From NCBI GenBank assembly GCA_018821985.1, contig JAHJKP010000049.1, forward strand, positions 1 through 64,000: a stretch of 64,000 bases of DNA, read 5' to 3'. Numbering within the stretch: position 1 is the first letter of the stretch; each line of letters opens with the position of its first letter. Position numbers and translations under genes: made by a program. Shown in pieces: positions 8,865-18,292 of this stretch. The stretch is from Pseudomonadota bacterium (GTDB taxonomy: Bacteria; Desulfobacterota; Desulfobulbia; Desulfobulbales; Desulfocapsaceae). The notes beneath the pieces were generated by a model. It searched no databases and was not told the origin of the DNA. It saw only the letters and a list, made by a program, of their open reading frames with translations.

Positions 8865-10100
8865 TTAACGACCATCCCAGGCTCTTTGGTATCCGGCGGC
8901 TGTTTGCTCAGCACAACGACGCCAAGAAAAATGACCTGCTCTGGCCAACCCCTTACGAACATAATCATTCCTAAGTTCCCTGTTCTCAAGCAAAGTCAGC
9001 ATAGCCTGGCAAATTGGCTCTCTTCGCTGTGGGTCCAGAAGAATCCCTGCATCTCCCACAACTTCAGGCAAGGAACTGGTATTAGAGGCAATAACCGGCA
9101 GCCCGCATTGCATCGCTTCCAATGGTGGAAGCCCGAAACCTTCGTAAAGAGAGAGATAGAGAAAGGCCTCGGCGCCGCTGTACAATGCACTGAGATAATG
9201 ATCAGGGACAAAACCGGTGAAAATCACCCTGTTGCGTAACAGGGGATCATCATTGATCTCTTTAAGAATCTCTTTTACTTTCCAACCCTGGGTACCAACG
9301 AGGACAAAGGAAAGATCATCACAGCCCGGCTCTTTCAGGATCTCCCGAAAACAACTCATGGACGTTTTGAGGTTTTTTCTCTTTTCCACTGTGGCCAAGG
9401 TAAGGAAATACCGCCCTTCAGGAATACGAAATTTCTTTTTCACTTCTGCAATCAGCGCATTGTCACGCACCGGATAATAAAGCTCCGGTGACGCAGCCAG
9501 GGGGGTAACAAAGACTCTCTCCGGATCCATCTGAAAATAGGTGCAAATATCGTTTTTTGTACACTCCGAGATGGCAAAGAGAAAATCATGCTGGGGGGAA
9601 AAAGACTCGACGATCGGCCGAAATTCATCCACAAAACCATCGGCAAAATATTCTGGATGGATGAGAGGAATGATATCGTAAATAGTCAGCATGCGGACAG
9701 GATTCATCCGGGAGTGAAAACAAGGCAGAGAAGAATAATGGGAATGAAACAGATCCGCCTGTTCTCCGATCCTCCGGGATAAAGACATCCTATATAGTTT
9801 TGAGAGGATCTTGGCCGATATTTTCTCCTGCCTTGCCTCGCGATTACATCCGGCAATGGAGATCAGCGTCTGCTCAAATCGGTTTTTCGGAAATGATTTA
9901 GCGGCAAAATTTTTCTCGGCAAAATAGTGTTCAGTAAGCTGATTCACCTGCAGAGAAGAGAGAGAAGAAAAATAAAGATCCAGGTCATCTCGGGCCAACA
10001 ACTCCAGCGCCAGACTACTGATAACCCTGTATATACCGGTTCTGGCCGTCTCAAAAAGCTGAGCCAGACCGATAACTCCCACATCTATGACTATTTTCAT
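8865..10100 (-). CDS. family 4 glycosyltransferase
   Basis: 411-residue GT-B glycosyltransferase related to its downstream neighbour. Both share a TYDIIPLIHP/SVYDMIHERF-type element and an EGFGLPPLE motif, here at residues 320-328, followed by SNTSSLPEVVGDAG. The similarity suggests an old duplication giving two enzymes that add successive residues. The N-terminus starts directly in the first beta strand (MKIVIDVGVIG). It is 17 bases upstream of the next gene and follows the UDP-xylose synthase gene by 91 bases. Donor unknown; a pentose or deoxyhexose is plausible from the neighbours. Confidence 0.9.
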   Translation of the reverse strand: MKIVIDVGVIGLAQLFETARTGIYRVISSLALELLARDDLDLYFSSLSSLQVNQLTEHYFAEKNFAAKSFPKNRFEQTLISIAGCNREARQEKISAKILSKLYRMSLSRRIGEQADLFHSHYSSLPCFHSRMNPVRMLTIYDIIPLIHPEYFADGFVDEFRPIVESFSPQHDFLFAISECTKNDICTYFQMDPERVFVTPLAASPELYYPVRDNALIAEVKKKFRIPEGRYFLTLATVEKRKNLKTSMSCFREILKEPGCDDLSFVLVGTQGWKVKEILKEINDDPLLRNRVIFTGFVPDHYLSALYSGAEAFLYLSLYEGFGLPPLEAMQCGLPVIASNTSSLPEVVGDAGILLDPQRREPICQAMLTLLENRELRNDYVRKGLARAGHFSWRRCAEQTAAGYQRAWDGR

Positions 10101-10191
10101 GGAACAGATTGCTGCAGTTGACGCAGTTTTATGGTTGAGCCGGAATAATCAGGCTTGCGTCTGCATGTATTCAGTATTCAGTTATGCCGGA

Positions 10192-11166
10192 CTATGATGT
10201 TTTAAGCAATTCATCAAAATAAGGAATTGTTTTTCTTAATCCTTCTTCCAGTTGGATATTCGGTTCCCAACCCAGCTTTTCTCTGGCTAGGCTAATATCA
10301 GGCTGACGCTGGATAGGATCATCACTAGGCAGAGGTTTATAATCCAGCTTTGACGATGATCCGGTAAGATCAATAATTTTTTCCGCCAGTTCCTTGATGG
10401 TAAACTCTCCAGGATTACCGGTATTGACCGGTCCGGTGAAGCCATCAGGGCTGCCCATCAGACGAACAAAGACCTCAATAAGATCATCAACATAACAAAA
10501 AGAACGAGACTGGAGTCCATCACCATAAATAGTAATGGGAAGCCCCTGAAGCGCCTGCATAATAAAGTTAGAGACAACCCTTCCATCATTTGGATGCATT
10601 TTAGGCCCGTAGGTGTTGAAGATACGAGCTACCTTAATACGCAGGTTATGCTGGCGACGGTAATCAAAAAAAAGGGTTTCAGCACAACGTTTCCCTTCGT
10701 CATAACAGGATCGAAAACCGATAGGGTTGACATTCCCCCAGTAATCCTCAGTTTGTGGATGAATCTTCGGGTCACCGTAGACTTCACTGGTTGAGGCCTG
10801 AAAAATCTTTGCGTTCACCCTCTTGGCAAGCCCAAGCATATTAATCGCGCCATGCACACTGGTCTTTGTGGTCTGTACCGGATCGTGCTGATAATGAATC
10901 GGGGAGGCAGGACAGGCCAGATTATAGATTTCATCCACCTCAACATAAAGCGGAAAAGTCACATCATGACGCATTACTTCAAAATGTGGATTTTCCAGCA
11001 TATGAAGAATATTATCCTTACTACCGGTAAAAAAATTATCCACACAAAGAACATCATGCCCATCATTTAACAGTCTCTCACATAGATGGGAACCAAGAAA
11101 TCCAGCCCCACCCGTCACCAATACCTGTTTTCGCATTTGTGATTTCATAGTTGTCCAGTAATGCAT
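10192..11166 (-). CDS. uxs: UDP-glucuronate decarboxylase (UDP-xylose synthase)
   Basis: Extended SDR enzyme that oxidises and decarboxylates UDP-glucuronate to UDP-xylose using tightly bound NAD. The cofactor loop GGAGFLG is at 19-25, the STSE active-site segment at 125-128, and the catalytic Tyr-Lys pair at Y155 and K159. The run [12 protein letters not shown] is diagnostic for this subfamily. It is the first gene of the minus-strand block ending with the wcaJ-like gene, and its upstream region is the divergent gap to 11511. Internal starts at 11148 and 11136 ([10 protein letters not shown]) are equally plausible because none has a clear ribosome site. It suggests xylose in the glycan. Confidence 0.93.
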   Translation of the reverse strand: MHYWTTMKSQMRKQVLVTGGAGFLGSHLCERLLNDGHDVLCVDNFFTGSKDNILHMLENPHFEVMRHDVTFPLYVEVDEIYNLACPASPIHYQHDPVQTTKTSVHGAINMLGLAKRVNAKIFQASTSEVYGDPKIHPQTEDYWGNVNPIGFRSCYDEGKRCAETLFFDYRRQHNLRIKVARIFNTYGPKMHPNDGRVVSNFIMQALQGLPITIYGDGLQSRSFCYVDDLIEVFVRLMGSPDGFTGPVNTGNPGEFTIKELAEKIIDLTGSSSKLDYKPLPSDDPIQRQPDISLAREKLGWEPNIQLEEGLRKTIPYFDELLKTS

Positions 11167-11336
11167 GAAAAAGAAAAGTGGTTAATGGTTAGAATCCACA
11201 ATAACCGATCAGACAACAGAAGAGATGCCAGACAAGAAAGAGTTGGACACCTTGCTTGTGGCCAAGAGACTTCTTCGGCGCCCCTCTATCAGCCGACATA
11301 TACATAAAAAATCTGCTGAGACAGTAAATCATACTG

Positions 11337-11354
11337 GTAAAATTTACATTTTAC
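11337..11354. other. palindrome in the divergent intergenic region
   Basis: Seven-base inverted arms (GTAAAAT/ATTTTAC) around TTAC, inside the AT-rich 344-base gap (11167-11510) between the divergent uxs and GT2 genes. It could be an operator or a short RNA hairpin; nothing else recognisable was seen in the gap except the candidate promoter at 11441-11469. Confidence 0.3.
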
Positions 11355-11440
11355 TAATATATGATACTAAACTTCTAATTAATCCGTTAAATTAAAAAAT
11401 TGCAAGGATGAATCGCACAATACTCCGATCTTATAAACAA

Positions 11441-11469
11441 TTACAAATTCTAGGCAGAAGATCTATTTT
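11441..11469 (+). promoter_or_regulatory. candidate sigma-70 promoter for the 11511 operon
   Basis: TTACAA, a 17-base spacer and TATTTT. It would start RNA near 11476 and leave a leader of about 35 bases before the GTG at 11511, which is preceded by AAGGTG. Spacing is ideal but both boxes deviate from consensus. Confidence 0.35.
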
Positions 11470-11510
11470 AAACGCCTACCTAGTAAAATAATAACTAACA
11501 AGGTGCCCCT

Positions 11511-12272
11511 GTGAAACTAAGCATTGTCGTACCGGTTTATAATGAAGAAAAAACAATTAATTCGATTTTAGATCTCATTGAGGAAGCATTAGAAGGATTG
11601 GTTTCAATAAGTTCATATGAGTTGGTTATTATTGATGATCATTCTACCGACAACTCCAAAAAGGTACTGGAGGAAAAGGTTAAACAGAAAAAAAATTACA
11701 CATTACTTTCCCATGAGGTGAATTCCGGAAAAGGTGCCGCCATCCGCACAGGAATAGCAAAAACAACAGGTGATATCGTCCTCATTCAAGATGCCGACCT
11801 TGAATACGACCCCAATGATTACGCCATTCTTTTGCGCCCCTTTGCAGAAAGGAAGGCTGATGTGGTTTATGGCTCCCGTTTTAAAGGAGAGGTCTCCAGA
11901 GTCCTCTCCTTTTGGCATTATATGGGAAATCGATTTTTGACATTCCTCTCCAATATGTTTACCAATCTCAAACTTACCGATATGGAGACCTGTTACAAAG
12001 CGTTCCGCGGAGATATTATTCGTCACATGATTCTCACATCCAATCGATTTGGCATCGAGCCGGAAATGACAGCCAAACTTTCCAAGATAAAAGGAATTCA
12101 AATCTATGAAGTCCCTATTTCCTATTTTGGCCGGACCTATGAAGAGGGTAAGAAAATCAACTGGAAAGATGGATTTTCAGCCATCTGGAGTATCCTTAAG
12201 TTCAATAAATTTACAAGCTATAAAGACTCGTTCCGAGACGACTTTGATTTCAATCAATTCGATAGAAAATAA
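11511..12272 (+). CDS. polyprenol-phosphate sugar synthase-like family 2 glycosyltransferase
   Basis: 253-residue GT2 enzyme of the dolichol-phosphate mannosyltransferase-like group without C-terminal membrane helices. [13 protein letters not shown] opens the GT-A fold, IDDHSTDNS is near 41-49, and the metal-binding DAD at 94-96 lies in [22 protein letters not shown] near residue 160 is typical of the family. It starts with GTG after AAGGTG. The next gene, 45 bases on, encodes a GT-C protein of the kind that uses polyprenol-phosphate sugars, so the pair likely makes and then spends a lipid-linked monosaccharide. It is one of only two plus-strand genes in the glycan locus. Confidence 0.88.
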   Translation: MKLSIVVPVYNEEKTINSILDLIEEALEGLVSISSYELVIIDDHSTDNSKKVLEEKVKQKKNYTLLSHEVNSGKGAAIRTGIAKTTGDIVLIQDADLEYDPNDYAILLRPFAERKADVVYGSRFKGEVSRVLSFWHYMGNRFLTFLSNMFTNLKLTDMETCYKAFRGDIIRHMILTSNRFGIEPEMTAKLSKIKGIQIYEVPISYFGRTYEEGKKINWKDGFSAIWSILKFNKFTSYKDSFRDDFDFNQFDRK

Positions 12273-12317
12273 TGCCCTGGTACAGAAACTTTCGTTCTCT
12301 CATTAAGGGTGCTCAAG

Positions 12318-14681
12318 ATGAAAGATAGAATTTACTCCTCAAGTACAAGGTGCCAGGCTCTTTCATTAGACAGAAAAAGAATATTTTTCATCTTAGGGGT
12401 GCTTGTTGTCCTATTGTCCTTGTATTTGCGTATGTCCGGTCTTTTCCGAGGCTTAGGCGAACCAGGATACATCTTTCACCCTGACGAACCCAAACAAGTT
12501 ATAGCCTTACTTAACTTCCTCCATGGAAATTATGTCTATTACTACGGGAGTCTCTTTTATGACGGTTACCCATATGGGCTTAATCATCTTGATGAATACC
12601 TGCTGCGCCCCTTGCTCTTTTTCTTCGGAGCCGAGACTCCAAACCATTACTCACTTTACTATTATGCCCGCCTTCTTCGTGTGGCATACGCAATGGTCAC
12701 CATGGCCATTGCCTACAAACTGGTTTACAGCTTAGTTAAGAACAAAAATTCCGCCTTACTGGCAATGTTCCTATTGGCCATAGCACCGCTTTCCATCACA
12801 GTTAGTCATTTTGCAACCGGAGATATTGGCGTTGATCTTTTTACAGCCATCTGCTTTCTCTTTCTTCTATTCTATATAGACAAAAAGCAGAAACAAACAT
12901 GGCTATTTGCCAGTGGAGTTGCCGTTGGTGCAGCATTCTCAGCAAAATACAACGGTCTTCTTGTTGGCATGGTTCCAGCAATGGTGCTTTTTTTTGAATT
13001 TCTCCAAGAGAAAAACATTCGACTTTTTACAAAGAGATGTTGTCTATTGATTTCAGGTTCAATAACTGGAGTACTTATTTTCACCCCTAACTTGCTATTA
13101 GATTTCAATACTGCACTATCTAATATGGCAGCAAATTTCCAATTTATTAAAAATTATAATGTCCCTGCCGAGATTCTTGCTAAATCACCGGTAGAACGAG
13201 CAATACTGGGTCTCAAGAACAACAGCTTCTATATTATATCTTCCCTTGGCTGCATTGCCTGCCTCGCCTGGATGACAGGATTGTTTATTGCAGGAAAACA
13301 ATATCTATTATGCCTTCATTCCCAAAAGAAACCTGCCTGTTCCCAAAACATCCTAATCCTTTCCATAGCTCTCTTCCCCCTGTTCTCTCTCTTTATTGCC
13401 TTAAGCGGGAAATATGTTGTCCAACCATTCCATTTTTCCTATTTACAATTACCGATTATCGTTGTGACTTGCTCCCTGCTCTCTCTTCTTTACGCCTCAC
13501 AATCCATCTTATTAAGAGGAAGCAGCCTACTTCTTGTCATATTGATTATCTTTGAATTTGGCCGCATCAGCTGGAAGGAAAACTTCTTTTGGAGACTTGA
13601 AGACAACTTGTCTTATGAACAAAATTTTCCTGCATCAATTTATTCAGCTGAGGCCTTAAAAACGGAGCACAGTGAGAACATTCGTTCCTTATATCTGGAA
13701 CCAACAGGGACATCCGTTTTTAAAAACCTAAGACATCATGTCAAAGGACCAGATTCACATTTGTGGAACAGTATCCAGGTCGCTCCTCTGCCGCAGATTC
13801 CAAACACGATAGGAAAAGACTGGATCTTTCTCAATGGGCCGAGCTTTCCCCGCAATGAAAGAATGCTCTTTATCCACGGGCAAGCACGTGGGACGACTTT
13901 AAAAAGATACCTTGTTCTCCCCGCGGGGAGAACAATCCCAACCTTGGGGCTTCGTAGCGGATCCTATGCCACAGAAGTATTTATAAACTTTGGGGCGGCC
14001 ACCACTAAAGTCAAATTAGAGGCACATCAACAAAAAACAGTATTTCTGGAACCAAAAACATGGAAAGTCAGTGCAGGTGAAACAACAAACGAAGAAGTAG
14101 AGATCATTCCCCTGAAGATATCTGTCCCCCACAATGACATATGGATATCTATCCTTACAACCCAAAAAGAGAAAGAACTCTTTACTCTCTTTGGAGGTGG
14201 ACAGGATGCCTCCCCATCTGTTCCGGAAAAGATACCTGAGGAACTCAAAGAACAATATTGGAGAGCTCTAAGCCATATACAGTATATGGAAGCCTCCCCT
14301 TCAAGGAAAATCCAGGCCGGAGAGAACAGAATTCCCCTATGGGAGATTGTCCTGCCCGCAGGTAGTTACAAGCTCACAGGTGAAGTTGAAGGACTTGTCG
14401 ACGAATCTGTTATTAGCATCGAGTTAGAAGATGCCAGGGGTGACTTATATCGTCAACAAATGCAGTCGTTTCAAATCAAGAAAGGACTGCAAAGAATAGA
14501 ATATAATTTCACTAAGCCCTTTGTGCCCTATCAGGGCCGCCTGCTTATAAGTGGAATAAACGGTGACTGCATCGTGCAGAAATTCAATCTTGTCCCCGAT
14601 TACCAAAAGATATCCGCCGATTTTGAGGTATGGAGAGACAGGGGTGTAAAGCCGGAATGGGTATCACGATTTGGGAAATAA
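12318..14681 (+). CDS. GT-C fold membrane glycosyltransferase (ArnT/PMT-like) with periplasmic C-terminal domains
   Basis: Large protein of 787 residues. The N-terminal half has about ten hydrophobic segments, and FHPDEPKQ near residue 55 places an acidic DE pair in the first periplasmic loop, as in GT39/ArnT enzymes. Such enzymes move a sugar from a polyprenol-phosphate donor to a glycan or protein outside the inner membrane. From about residue 420 the chain is soluble and rich in beta strands, ending in a segment that resembles a carbohydrate-binding beta sandwich. I start at ATG 12318 with AAGGG 8 bases upstream; GTG 12309 would overlap that site. It ends only 13 bases from the convergent gene at 14695. 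Acceptor unknown. Confidence 0.75.
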   Translation: MKDRIYSSSTRCQALSLDRKRIFFILGVLVVLLSLYLRMSGLFRGLGEPGYIFHPDEPKQVIALLNFLHGNYVYYYGSLFYDGYPYGLNHLDEYLLRPLLFFFGAETPNHYSLYYYARLLRVAYAMVTMAIAYKLVYSLVKNKNSALLAMFLLAIAPLSITVSHFATGDIGVDLFTAICFLFLLFYIDKKQKQTWLFASGVAVGAAFSAKYNGLLVGMVPAMVLFFEFLQEKNIRLFTKRCCLLISGSITGVLIFTPNLLLDFNTALSNMAANFQFIKNYNVPAEILAKSPVERAILGLKNNSFYIISSLGCIACLAWMTGLFIAGKQYLLCLHSQKKPACSQNILILSIALFPLFSLFIALSGKYVVQPFHFSYLQLPIIVVTCSLLSLLYASQSILLRGSSLLLVILIIFEFGRISWKENFFWRLEDNLSYEQNFPASIYSAEALKTEHSENIRSLYLEPTGTSVFKNLRHHVKGPDSHLWNSIQVAPLPQIPNTIGKDWIFLNGPSFPRNERMLFIHGQARGTTLKRYLVLPAGRTIPTLGLRSGSYATEVFINFGAATTKVKLEAHQQKTVFLEPKTWKVSAGETTNEEVEIIPLKISVPHNDIWISILTTQKEKELFTLFGGGQDASPSVPEKIPEELKEQYWRALSHIQYMEASPSRKIQAGENRIPLWEIVLPAGSYKLTGEVEGLVDESVISIELEDARGDLYRQQMQSFQIKKGLQRIEYNFTKPFVPYQGRLLISGINGDCIVQKFNLVPDYQKISADFEVWRDRGVKPEWVSRFGK

Positions 14682-14694
14682 TTTCACAGAATCT

Positions 14695-17478
14695 TCATTG
14701 TATTTCAATACGGTTAATATCTATCCCAAGTTTTCTTGAGTCCTTACTGGAGGGAACAAATGTTGTCGATTCTATTGCAAGACTCTTCAAACGGGTAAGG
14801 GTATCAGGGATAGAAAAAATATATACATTCTGTTCTGTTTTCTTAAACGGCAGGAGAATCTTATTATTAGCAGTAAGCGTCAGCTTCAGACTGGACATCT
14901 CTTTATCGGGACGCCATCCATGAGTATAAAGAACTAACTCTTGGTCCTTACCACGCTGAATCGTGTAGCCAAGGTCATAAAACCTTGCATCTCCGTTTGT
15001 CCAGGAATCACGGTAAACCCCCCTTGTCTTTGTAAAATCCGCTCTCCAGACCGGCAATCCTACATTATTAAACCAGGGAGCAAGCAGGCTCATATCTTTT
15101 GTTTGAAGTGGAAAATGACCATTCCACAGGAGGGCTGAAGGATTTATCAGATCAAGCCGAATTTCTGCTTCGGCAAGTGCAAAAAGAGAATAGTTATGCA
15201 CATCAAATCTTTTAGAGATCACAGATTGCCCATATTGTTTAATCAACACTTTCTCACATTCATCAGCAACAGCTGTATCGCATATTAAAGCCTGTCCTCG
15301 TGACGGTCGTACAAAATAGCGTAACGGATTATTTTTATATTTCGTGCTATGCCTTGCAAGAGCAATCTCCTTCTTACTCCCCCCTTTGAACACCTCACGC
15401 AATCTGGCACTCAACCAGCGATCAGCCAGAACGAAATCAAGATTCTGGTCAACAATTAATTGTGTTAACTGGGCAATGTCATCTGGAGCATCCTGTCTCA
15501 AGGAGCCATCCGTCTGAAAGATAAATAACTCGGTTATTGGAGAAGAACTCTTTTCCAGAAAAAGAACCCTCACATACCGGGCGTAAACGGGAGAAAACAA
15601 GGATTCCACTTTTCCCCATGGTCCACCAATATATATGCCAGGACCTGCGTGAAAGCCATTACCTGTTTCAGGCAAGGAACTATAAATTTTATCATAACGG
15701 ATACCATCCCGTGAGACATGGACCTCATAGCGTCCAGGCCCCTTCCACATATTGGCGGCAGGATCCTGGTAGATGAACATCCAGAGTGCACACAATTTTC
15801 TTACTTTCCCTGTATCAAATGACAGGGTCATGTCGGCAATTGTATTAAGATCGGTGCCGATGTCCTGACTACGGTCCTGAAGCAACTCACCAGCCATATC
15901 ATTTTTTGCATTGTCAGAAGAAACAAGCTGTATCTCTTCACTTGGAATCGCCTGCATAGCAACCTGCGGCCTTGAATGCAGATTACTGAAAAGAAAATAT
16001 TCATGAATCTGTTCGACTGTAAAGCCTACTCCCAACTCCTTCAGTGTATTTTTTAAAGAAATTTTAGAATTTACGGTAGAAAGATACCCCCTGTTCAAAT
16101 CCGTTTCAGAAAACTGGGCATTAGGTTGATAGCGTTCTGTATCTGCATGGGTAAAGGCAATCATATTTTGTGAATACATGCTGAATTTCTGCCCCTTGAG
16201 CCCAAAATAAGAATCGCCATAAGTAACCACGCTTTTCAAATTATGTGCCCTGGCAGCACTCACTATATCACGCGCTAATTGCTGTTCAGATCGTGCATTA
16301 TCAGTGTTTCCTGCGATAAAGAGAACCGTTCCGACTATCTGATAGCCTAACCAAATACAAAACAGTACTGAAGCGGTTATCTTCAATACACGTTTTGTCT
16401 GGCCAGCTATAGCCAATGACCAAAGCATACAGAGAAGCATGCACAAGAAATTGATGGCATACCGGGGGGCTTTGATGGTTGCCATATGATGCTGGACGTA
16501 CATCATCAGGAAAAGCAGACAATACGAAGATGGAATAAGATAGTTTATCTTCTGTAACTGCCGATTTTTTTTACCTGTTAGAGAATAAAGAGCTAAAAGG
16601 AGAGCCATGCAAAGAAGACTGAGACTGCCGTACACTACCAGATATCTGACAATCGGGATTTCAATGGTCTGGATGAAATTCCAGACCAGCAGATCGAAGA
16701 TATTAGTGCCAAACAAATTGGAAAGTGCCTTAATAACACCAGTCCAGGATATCTGAACACTCTCTGATACGCCTCCCAGAAAAGAGCCGGTTTCAAAATA
16801 AAATGGTACAAATCCAGTAAGGCCGACAATCGCAGCTCCCATCAGTGACAAGACGATGTCAACGCGAAATCGTTCTCTGAGTGCAAATATCCCCAATATA
16901 CAGGCAGCAATAGCAATATAAGGAAAGCTAAGAGGATGAACCCAGATACCTACTCCCATGAGGATACCAATACAGGCAGCATGCAACGCTAGAGATGTTT
17001 TTTGAACATTCTCCTGCAGCACTCTCAAGGAAAGCCAGAGCATGGCGGTTCCAACACACAATATTACCGAGTAGCCCCCATAGGTTGCAATGGAATACCA
17101 AAACACATAATATCCGGGAAAGGCGGCACACGCAGCAGCAATAAGTCCAGCTGTTCTGTTATGAATACGTGAGAAAAGAAGATAGGAAAAGACGATCCAG
17201 GCAAGGGTAAAAGTTATAGGCGACAAACTCACTACGAATTCAGAAAAACCGAAGAGACAGATAAACATTGCCGCCAGATACGCTTCTAAGGCACCGAAAT
17301 ACGGCTGACCATAAAAAAACAGCGGCCTGTCACCATGGACAATATTGACACTCATCAAGCCAACTGTACCAGTGTCAAAGGTAGAGGTATAACTAAACCA
17401 CGACCCGGCAAGTAGCAATAGAGCGGCTAACACAATAATCGATCCCAAAAAAAATCGGTCCAATAAATTGGCTTTCAT
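14695..17478 (-). CDS. GT-C-like membrane protein with discoidin-like periplasmic domain
   Basis: 927-residue inner-membrane protein. About ten to twelve membrane helices fill residues 10-400; the first periplasmic loop carries a TFDTGTVGLMSVNI segment in the position of the GT-C acidic motif. Around 560-680 there is a discoidin (F5/8 type C)-like domain: DMTLSFDTGKVRKL, RYEVHVSRDG and ARYVRVLFLE are its typical strands. The last 80 residues form a beta module with the ending DSRKLGIDINRIEI, shared with the protein at 47886-49982. It probably binds and transfers sugar on a surface glycan, but neither activity is proven by sequence. Start ATG 17478 lacks a clear ribosome site. Confidence 0.7.
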   Translation of the reverse strand: MKANLLDRFFLGSIIVLAALLLLAGSWFSYTSTFDTGTVGLMSVNIVHGDRPLFFYGQPYFGALEAYLAAMFICLFGFSEFVVSLSPITFTLAWIVFSYLLFSRIHNRTAGLIAAACAAFPGYYVFWYSIATYGGYSVILCVGTAMLWLSLRVLQENVQKTSLALHAACIGILMGVGIWVHPLSFPYIAIAACILGIFALRERFRVDIVLSLMGAAIVGLTGFVPFYFETGSFLGGVSESVQISWTGVIKALSNLFGTNIFDLLVWNFIQTIEIPIVRYLVVYGSLSLLCMALLLALYSLTGKKNRQLQKINYLIPSSYCLLFLMMYVQHHMATIKAPRYAINFLCMLLCMLWSLAIAGQTKRVLKITASVLFCIWLGYQIVGTVLFIAGNTDNARSEQQLARDIVSAARAHNLKSVVTYGDSYFGLKGQKFSMYSQNMIAFTHADTERYQPNAQFSETDLNRGYLSTVNSKISLKNTLKELGVGFTVEQIHEYFLFSNLHSRPQVAMQAIPSEEIQLVSSDNAKNDMAGELLQDRSQDIGTDLNTIADMTLSFDTGKVRKLCALWMFIYQDPAANMWKGPGRYEVHVSRDGIRYDKIYSSLPETGNGFHAGPGIYIGGPWGKVESLFSPVYARYVRVLFLEKSSSPITELFIFQTDGSLRQDAPDDIAQLTQLIVDQNLDFVLADRWLSARLREVFKGGSKKEIALARHSTKYKNNPLRYFVRPSRGQALICDTAVADECEKVLIKQYGQSVISKRFDVHNYSLFALAEAEIRLDLINPSALLWNGHFPLQTKDMSLLAPWFNNVGLPVWRADFTKTRGVYRDSWTNGDARFYDLGYTIQRGKDQELVLYTHGWRPDKEMSSLKLTLTANNKILLPFKKTEQNVYIFSIPDTLTRLKSLAIESTTFVPSSKDSRKLGIDINRIEIQ

Positions 17479-17549
17479 AAGATCAGATTATTGTTTTATA
17501 GGATACGTAGACAGAACCTTTAAGTTTAAACAGTTCCAGCTTAAGATGG

Positions 17550-18257
17550 CTATGGAGTGCGGAGAAGAAGCATCAACCATGGCAAAGTACGGGCGGTGGG
17601 TTTGGGTATGCTTGTATACCAGGTAGTAGCGATGGCATTGAATCCTTTCGCATTAGGATGAAGATGATCCCCATAACATCCCTCGGGATGTGTGTACCAA
17701 TACCAATAAGGTTTAAGAGCATTATACTGATCGACAAGGATAACACCTTTTGCAGATGCTAAACTACGAATAAGCTCATTTGTTTGCTCAATTTCTTTCC
17801 AGGTATGATCGTCATCCGGGGTTATTGTAGCCAAAACAGGCTCTATTCCTTTGGCTCGAACCTTGTCTATCATAACCCCAAGATTAAAACTAATAACACT
17901 TGGATCATTATGAAAGAATAAATCGTTCGTACCTTCGAGTAACAAAACATAATCGACTTTCGGGTTACACGAACTATTTAAAACTGTATCTAATCTGTTC
18001 ACCCCATCGGGGGTCGTCTCTCCACCTTTACCGAAATTTTTTACCGTTGAATCTCGGCCCTCAGCTTTATATAACGCCTCAAGATAAACAGGATAATTAT
18101 AATCTCCATCATCCCAGCCATCACATCCATTGAGTGACACCCCACACCCCTCTGTAAGACTATCTCCAAAAGCAATGAGAGTTTGACAAAACCCAACACC
18201 AGAGTACAGAAGCACGTTCAAACAAATGGATAGAAAACAAATAATTAATGTTCTCAT
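17550..18257 (-). CDS. secreted SGNH/GDSL hydrolase
   Basis: 235-residue esterase-like protein with a signal peptide (hydrophobic residues 3-24, probably cut after GFCQ). Block I reads IAFGDSLTEG with the nucleophilic serine. GGETT is near the glycine position of block II. LLEGTNDLFF gives the block III asparagine. GDHLHPNAKG holds the catalytic Asp-His pair. These are all the SGNH catalytic residues, so it should be an active hydrolase, most plausibly removing O-acyl groups from periplasmic polysaccharide. It lies between the GT-C gene and a secreted propeller-like gene and would be co-transcribed with both. The exact substrate cannot be told. Confidence 0.88.
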   Translation of the reverse strand: MRTLIICFLSICLNVLLYSGVGFCQTLIAFGDSLTEGCGVSLNGCDGWDDGDYNYPVYLEALYKAEGRDSTVKNFGKGGETTPDGVNRLDTVLNSSCNPKVDYVLLLEGTNDLFFHNDPSVISFNLGVMIDKVRAKGIEPVLATITPDDDHTWKEIEQTNELIRSLASAKGVILVDQYNALKPYWYWYTHPEGCYGDHLHPNAKGFNAIATTWYTSIPKPTARTLPWLMLLLRTP

Positions 18258-18292
18258 ATTAATTATAATATATCAGGGGACATAGCCAATAT

